This document shows positions 59,978-64,000 of a DNA stretch of 64,000 nt, piece after piece. The stretch covers positions 62,001 through 126,000 of the forward strand of contig JAOTON010002189.1 in NCBI GenBank assembly GCA_034440635.1, read 5' to 3'. A program made the translations under genes and the position numbers. The first letter of the stretch is position 1; every line of letters begins with the position of its first letter. This DNA is from Lepas anatifera. Its lineage: Eukaryota; Arthropoda; Thecostraca; Lepadidae. The notes under the pieces were generated by a model. It was not told the origin of the DNA. It worked only from the letters and a program-made list of their open reading frames with translations, and made no database searches.

Positions 59978-62900
59978 CAGTGGCGTAGCCAGAGGAGTCG
60001 TTGGGACCATGGACCCCCTTGGGCAGATCTTGTGCACTGGAAAACACGAGCATTGAACTGGAGGGCCCCTGAGCTTGGTCGTACGGGACCCCCGAACTTA
60101 GTTTCAGAGGGCACCTGGGCTTGATCTCAGGGGCCCCGGAGCTTAGTGTACGACTGCCCTGCGAGCTTAATCTCGGGGACCCCCGAGCTTAATGTCAGAT
60201 TGCCCTCCAAACTTGATCTCGGGGTCCCCGAGCTTGGTCTCAGTGGTCCTTGGTTGGTCTCGAGGAGTTCCCCGAGCCTGGTCTCAGGGGTACTCCGGTA
60301 TCGAGGGCTCCGAAGTATCAAACATTGATCTTGGGGCCAACTGAGCTTGGTCTCAGGGGGCCCCGAGTTGGTCTCAGGGACCCCGAGCTTGGTATCTGGG
60401 GGCCCAAGCTTGGTCCCACGGACCTTTTCTTCTTTGTCCCACCAGCCTTTCGATCTTGATCTCACGGGCCTTTCGATCTTGGTCTCAGGGGCCCCGAGCG
60501 TGGGGTCAGGGGTCCCTCGAGCTTGGTCTCAGGGACCCCAAGCTTGGTCTCAGGTGCCCCCCCCGAGCTTTGTTTCAGGAAACCCTGAACTTGGTCCCAG
60601 GGGACCACCGAGCTTGGTTTCAGTGGCCCGAACTTGGCCTCAGGGGCTCCCCGAGCTTGGTTTCAGGGGTCCCTCGATCATCGCTATCGAGGGCTCCGGA
60701 TTAGCGAACATTGATATCGGGGGCACCTGAGTTTGGTCTCAAGGGCCCTGAGTTGGTCTCAGGGTTCTGAACTTGGCCCAGGGGCCCAAATTGGGGCCCC
60801 TGGGATCTTAGTATTAAGATTTTAAGAAGGCCCGTGGGACCGATCTTAAGGTTGGTTCTACGGGCGTTTTGATCTTGGTCTCACGGTCTTTCGGTCTTGG
60901 TCTCAGGAAGCCCCCGAGCTTGGTCTTAGGCCCCCAAAGCTTGATGTCAGGGGACCCCGAACTCAGTTGCAGGGGACCCCCGAGCTTGGTCTCAGAGGAC
61001 CCCCAAACTTAGTCTCAGAGGACCCCCAAACTTGGTCTTAGTGGCCTGAGCTTGATCTCGGTGGGCTCCACGAGTTTGGTCTCAGGGGACCCCCGAGCTT
61101 GTCCTCAGTGACCTGAGCTTGGTCTCAGGGGGCTCCACAAGCTTGTCCTCAGTGGCCTGAGCTTGGTCTCAGGGGGCTCCACAAGCCTGGTCTCAGGGGC
61201 CCTCGATCAGCGGTATCAAGGGCTCCGGATTATCGAACATTGATATCGGGGGCCCCTGAGCTTGGTCTCAGGCGCCCCCGAGTTAGTCTCAGGAACCCGA
61301 ACCTGGTCTCAGGGGCCACAAGATTGGTCCCACGGGCCTTTTGATCTTGGTCTCACGGCCTTTCGGTCTTGGTATCAGGGGACCCCCGAGCTTGGTCTCA
61401 GGGGCTTCAAACTCGGTGCCACGGGCCTTTTGATCTTGTTCCCACGGGATTTTCGATCGTGGTCTCACGGGCTTTTCGGTCTTGGTTTCAGGGGGCCCCC
61501 GAGCTTGGTCTCAAGGGCCCCCGGGCTTGGTCTCAGAGGACGCCCAAACTTTAGTCTCAGAGGACACCAAGCTTGGTCTCAGTGGGCTCCACGAGCGCGG
61601 TCTCAGGGGCACCTCGATCATCGGTATCAAGGGCTCCGGATTATTGAACATTGATATCGGGGGCCCCTGAGCTTGGTCTCAGGGGCCCTGAGTTGGTTTC
61701 AGGGGCCCGAACTTGGTCCCAGGGGCCCCAAGATTGGTCCCACGGGCCTTTCGATCTTGGTCTCACGGGCCTTTCGATCTGGGTCTCATGGGCTCCCGAG
61801 CTTGGTCTCAGGGGCCCTGAGGTGGTCTAAGGGGCCTGAGCTTGGTCTCAGGGCCCCAAACTTGGTCCCACGGGCCTTTCCATCTTGGTCTCAGGGGGCC
61901 CGCGAGCTTGGTCTCAGAGGACCCCCAAGCTTGGTCTCAGTGGCCTGAGCTTGGTCTCAGTGTGCTCCACGAGCATGGTCTCAGGGGCACCTCGATCATC
62001 GGTATCAAGGTCTCCGGATTATTGAATATTGATATCGGGAGCCCCTGAGCTTGGTCTCAGGGGCCCTGAGCTTGGTCTCAGGGGCTTCAAACGTGGTGCC
62101 CTGGGCACTTTTGATCTTGGTCCCACGGGCTTTTCGATCTTGGTCTCACGGTCCTTCGGTCTTGGTATCAGGGGTTCCCCAAGCTTGGTCTCAGGGCCCC
62201 CGAAATTAGTCTCAGGGGACCCGCGAGCTTGGTCTCAGAGGACCCCCAAGCTTGGGCTCAGTGGCCTGAGCTTGGCCTCAGTGTGCTCCACGAGCATGGT
62301 CTCAGGGGCACCTCAAATATCGGTATCAAGGTCTCCGGATTATCGAACATTGATTTCGGGAGCCCCTGAGCTTGGTCTCAGGGGCCCTGAGCTTGGTCTC
62401 AGGGGCCCCGAGCTTGGTCTCAGGGGCTTCAAACTTGGTGCCCCGGGAACTTTTGATCTTGGTCCCACGGGCTTTTCGATCTTGGTCTCACGGCCTTTCG
62501 GTCTTGGTATCAGGGGTTCCCCGAGCTTGGTCTCAGAGCCCCCGAGTTTGGTCTCAGGGGGCTCCACGGGCCTGGTCTCAGAGGTTTCTGAACCCCAAGA
62601 CTAACTTCCGGATGTCGCTGAGACTGACTCTCGGAAGCAATCTGAGACTAACTTTTGGGTGCTCCCTGAGATCTGCTCTCGGGGCCCCTTATACAAAAAT
62701 GGGGGCACAGCCTGAGGATAAGTCTCAAGGGCTTCCAGTATTGTCCCTGGGGGCCCCCTGAGACCAGTACTCTGCGCATCAAGTGAGACTATCTCTCGGG
62801 CCCTCAGATTAATCTCAGGGCCACCTGAAAGTAAATATTTACTCCTGAGAGAGACGCCCGTGAGACTATGGGCCCCCCTGAGACCGACACTCGTGGGGAG

Positions 62901-63333
62901 GGACCCCTGGGACCAAATCTCAGAAGTCCCCTTAAACTGACTCTCGGGGTCCCCTTGACCGAATTTTGAAGTTCTTAGAGACTGACTCTCAGGAGACTCG
63001 CTGAAATAGACTTTCGCGGGCCCTGAGAACCATTCTCTGGGGCCTCTGGGACTAGCTCGGCCCCCACTGATACCGACTCTCAGGGCCCACTGAGACCGAC
63101 ACTCGGGCCCCCTGAGACCAACTCTCAGGGGCCCTCTGAAATCTACTTTCGGGGGCCTTGAGACCGACTCTCAGGGCGGGGGCCCTAAAGCCGACTCGAG
63201 ACGCCCTGAGAACGAATCTTCAGGGTCCCCTGAGACTGACTCAGGGGGCACAGTGATCAGAGAATCATTTGCAGTGGCTCAAATTAGCCCAAGGGGGTCC
63301 GCAGACTCCTAGGACCCCTTGGCTATGTCACTG
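59978..63333. mobile_element. 3.36 kb Foldback-like element with minisatellite arms
   Basis: The left end is CAGTGGCGTAGCCAGAGG and the right end, inverted, CAGTGACATAGCCAAGGG. The termini also share GGACCCCCTTGGGC about 33 bp inward. The interior is almost all minisatellite of type CCCCGAGCTTGGTCTCAGGG. Units run in plus orientation to about 62590, then reverse complement (CCCTGAGACCGACTCTCGGG) to the right end. Inverted arms made of short tandem repeats are the hallmark of Drosophila Foldback elements. The flanking duplication is not clear. Many ORFs here are repeat artefacts. Confidence 0.6.
60050..62590 (+). repeat. Minisatellite, plus-oriented, ~22 bp units with higher-order repeat
   Basis: Units CCCCGAGCTTGGTCTCAGGG tile the block. 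A marker, GGTATCAAGGGCTCCGGATT then ATCGAACATTGATATCGG, recurs at about 60292, 60676, 61206, 61616, 61994 and 62317, giving higher-order periods of about 320-530 bp. The three rightmost periods are the most alike. Confidence 0.92.
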
Positions 63334-64000
63334 CATCCATATATTCGAGGGCCCTCCGGGATCAACATTTGAATACCCCCTGAAATCATTGCTTGCCCCC
63401 CCCCACCGAGACCAATACTACTGAGGCCCTTGATAGTAATGCACGGGGGCTCCTAAGACCAAGCTCAGGGTCCCACTTAGATCAGGCTCGGGGACACCCT
63501 TGGGGTCGTGCTCGCGCTTACCTCAGGAGTAACTCGACACCGATGTTCGGGGGCTCCCCAGATAAATATTCGGAGCACCTCGAGACTGATGTTATGTACT
63601 CTGGAGCCCCTCGATACCGATGCTTGGGGGCCCCTGAAGCCTGGGGCTTCTGAGACCAAACACAACATTCTGTGAGGCCAATGCGCGTTCCTCACTCGTG
63701 AGGCCATCGATATCGATAGTTGGGGGTACTCCGATATCAATATTGCCCCCCTTGAGATCAATGTTCGGCACTCCAGTGCCATCGCTACCGATGCTCGGAG
63801 GACCAAGCTCGGGGCCCCTGAGACAAAGCCCGGGGGAAGGGCCCTGAAACCAAGTTCGGAGGATCCCTGACAACAAGTTCGGGGAACCCCTGTGATGAAT
63901 CTCGGAGGGCCCCTGAGACCAAGCTCGGGAGCCCATGAGACCAAGACATAAAGGCCCGTGAGACCAATATCGAAAGGCCCATGGGACCAGGATCAAAAGG
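62591..64000 (-). repeat. Minisatellite, minus-oriented, continues past window
   Basis: The same unit family is reversed here. For example CCTGAGACCAAGCTCGGGAG is near 63910, and the last 40 bases mirror the CTTTTGATCTTGGTCCCACGG units at 61420 and 62460. The reversed array continues on both sides of the TIR at 63333 and is open at the window end. Confidence 0.85.

Noticed and set aside
60127..63996. Numerous 60-190 codon open frames rich in SGPELVSG-type repeats
   Set aside because: Products of the 22 bp minisatellite, whose units rarely contain stops.

Overview
This window looks like repeat-dense nuclear DNA from an invertebrate animal. Signs are a metazoan-type TFIIIC subunit gene, a five-exon gene with GT-AG introns, I-type and Ingi-type LINEs, many small hAT-type elements, tRNA-derived SINEs, very long dinucleotide tracts and several unrelated minisatellites. 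The sequence does not let me name the phylum.

Layout. 1-5.3 kb: a dispersed repeat, a GC-rich satellite of about 176 bp monomers, an 0.8 kb TIR element carrying a decayed protein fragment, and a dead CR1/Jockey-type reverse transcriptase. 5.6-6.2 kb: GTF3C6 on the minus strand, in one exon. 7.8-19.0 kb: one I-clade LINE on the minus strand, bounded by a perfect 15 bp target duplication. It is split by a 3.75 kb near-complete palindrome (8 bp duplication) and by a 535 bp retroelement (12 bp duplication) that landed in the FVDD codons of the reverse transcriptase. 19.2-23.55 kb: a fragment of another LINE ORF1 and a 5'-truncated Ingi-like LINE with RNase H.

24-42 kb: hAT-type MITEs, a 1.1 kb inverted repeat with a 6.6 kb spacer, about 700 bp of (CT)n/(CA)n, a candidate first exon at 32.39 kb, a satellite apparently seeded by a MITE end (35.3-36.8 kb) and a candidate terminal exon at 40.44-40.64 kb. 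42-47 kb: a four-level nest, with an old repeat split by (TA)n, which is split by a 3.5 kb GGGGTAAGATGCCC element, which contains a 995 bp hAT element.

47.3-48.3 kb: two short minisatellites. 49.9-58.5 kb: a five-exon minus-strand gene for a C2H2 plus hAT-transposase-like protein. Its splice phases all agree, but it has one in-frame TAA. A 0.37 kb tandem duplication sits directly upstream of its ATG. 59.4-64 kb: another MITE, a short array, and a 3.36 kb TIR-bounded element filled with a minisatellite whose orientation flips inside. This resembles the Foldback architecture of Drosophila. The array continues past the window end.

The strongest calls are GTF3C6, the nested I-element with its duplications, the 8 bp duplications of the MITEs and palindrome, and the phase-consistent hAT-derived gene. 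All were read by eye. Similarities are described without percentages because no alignment was run.
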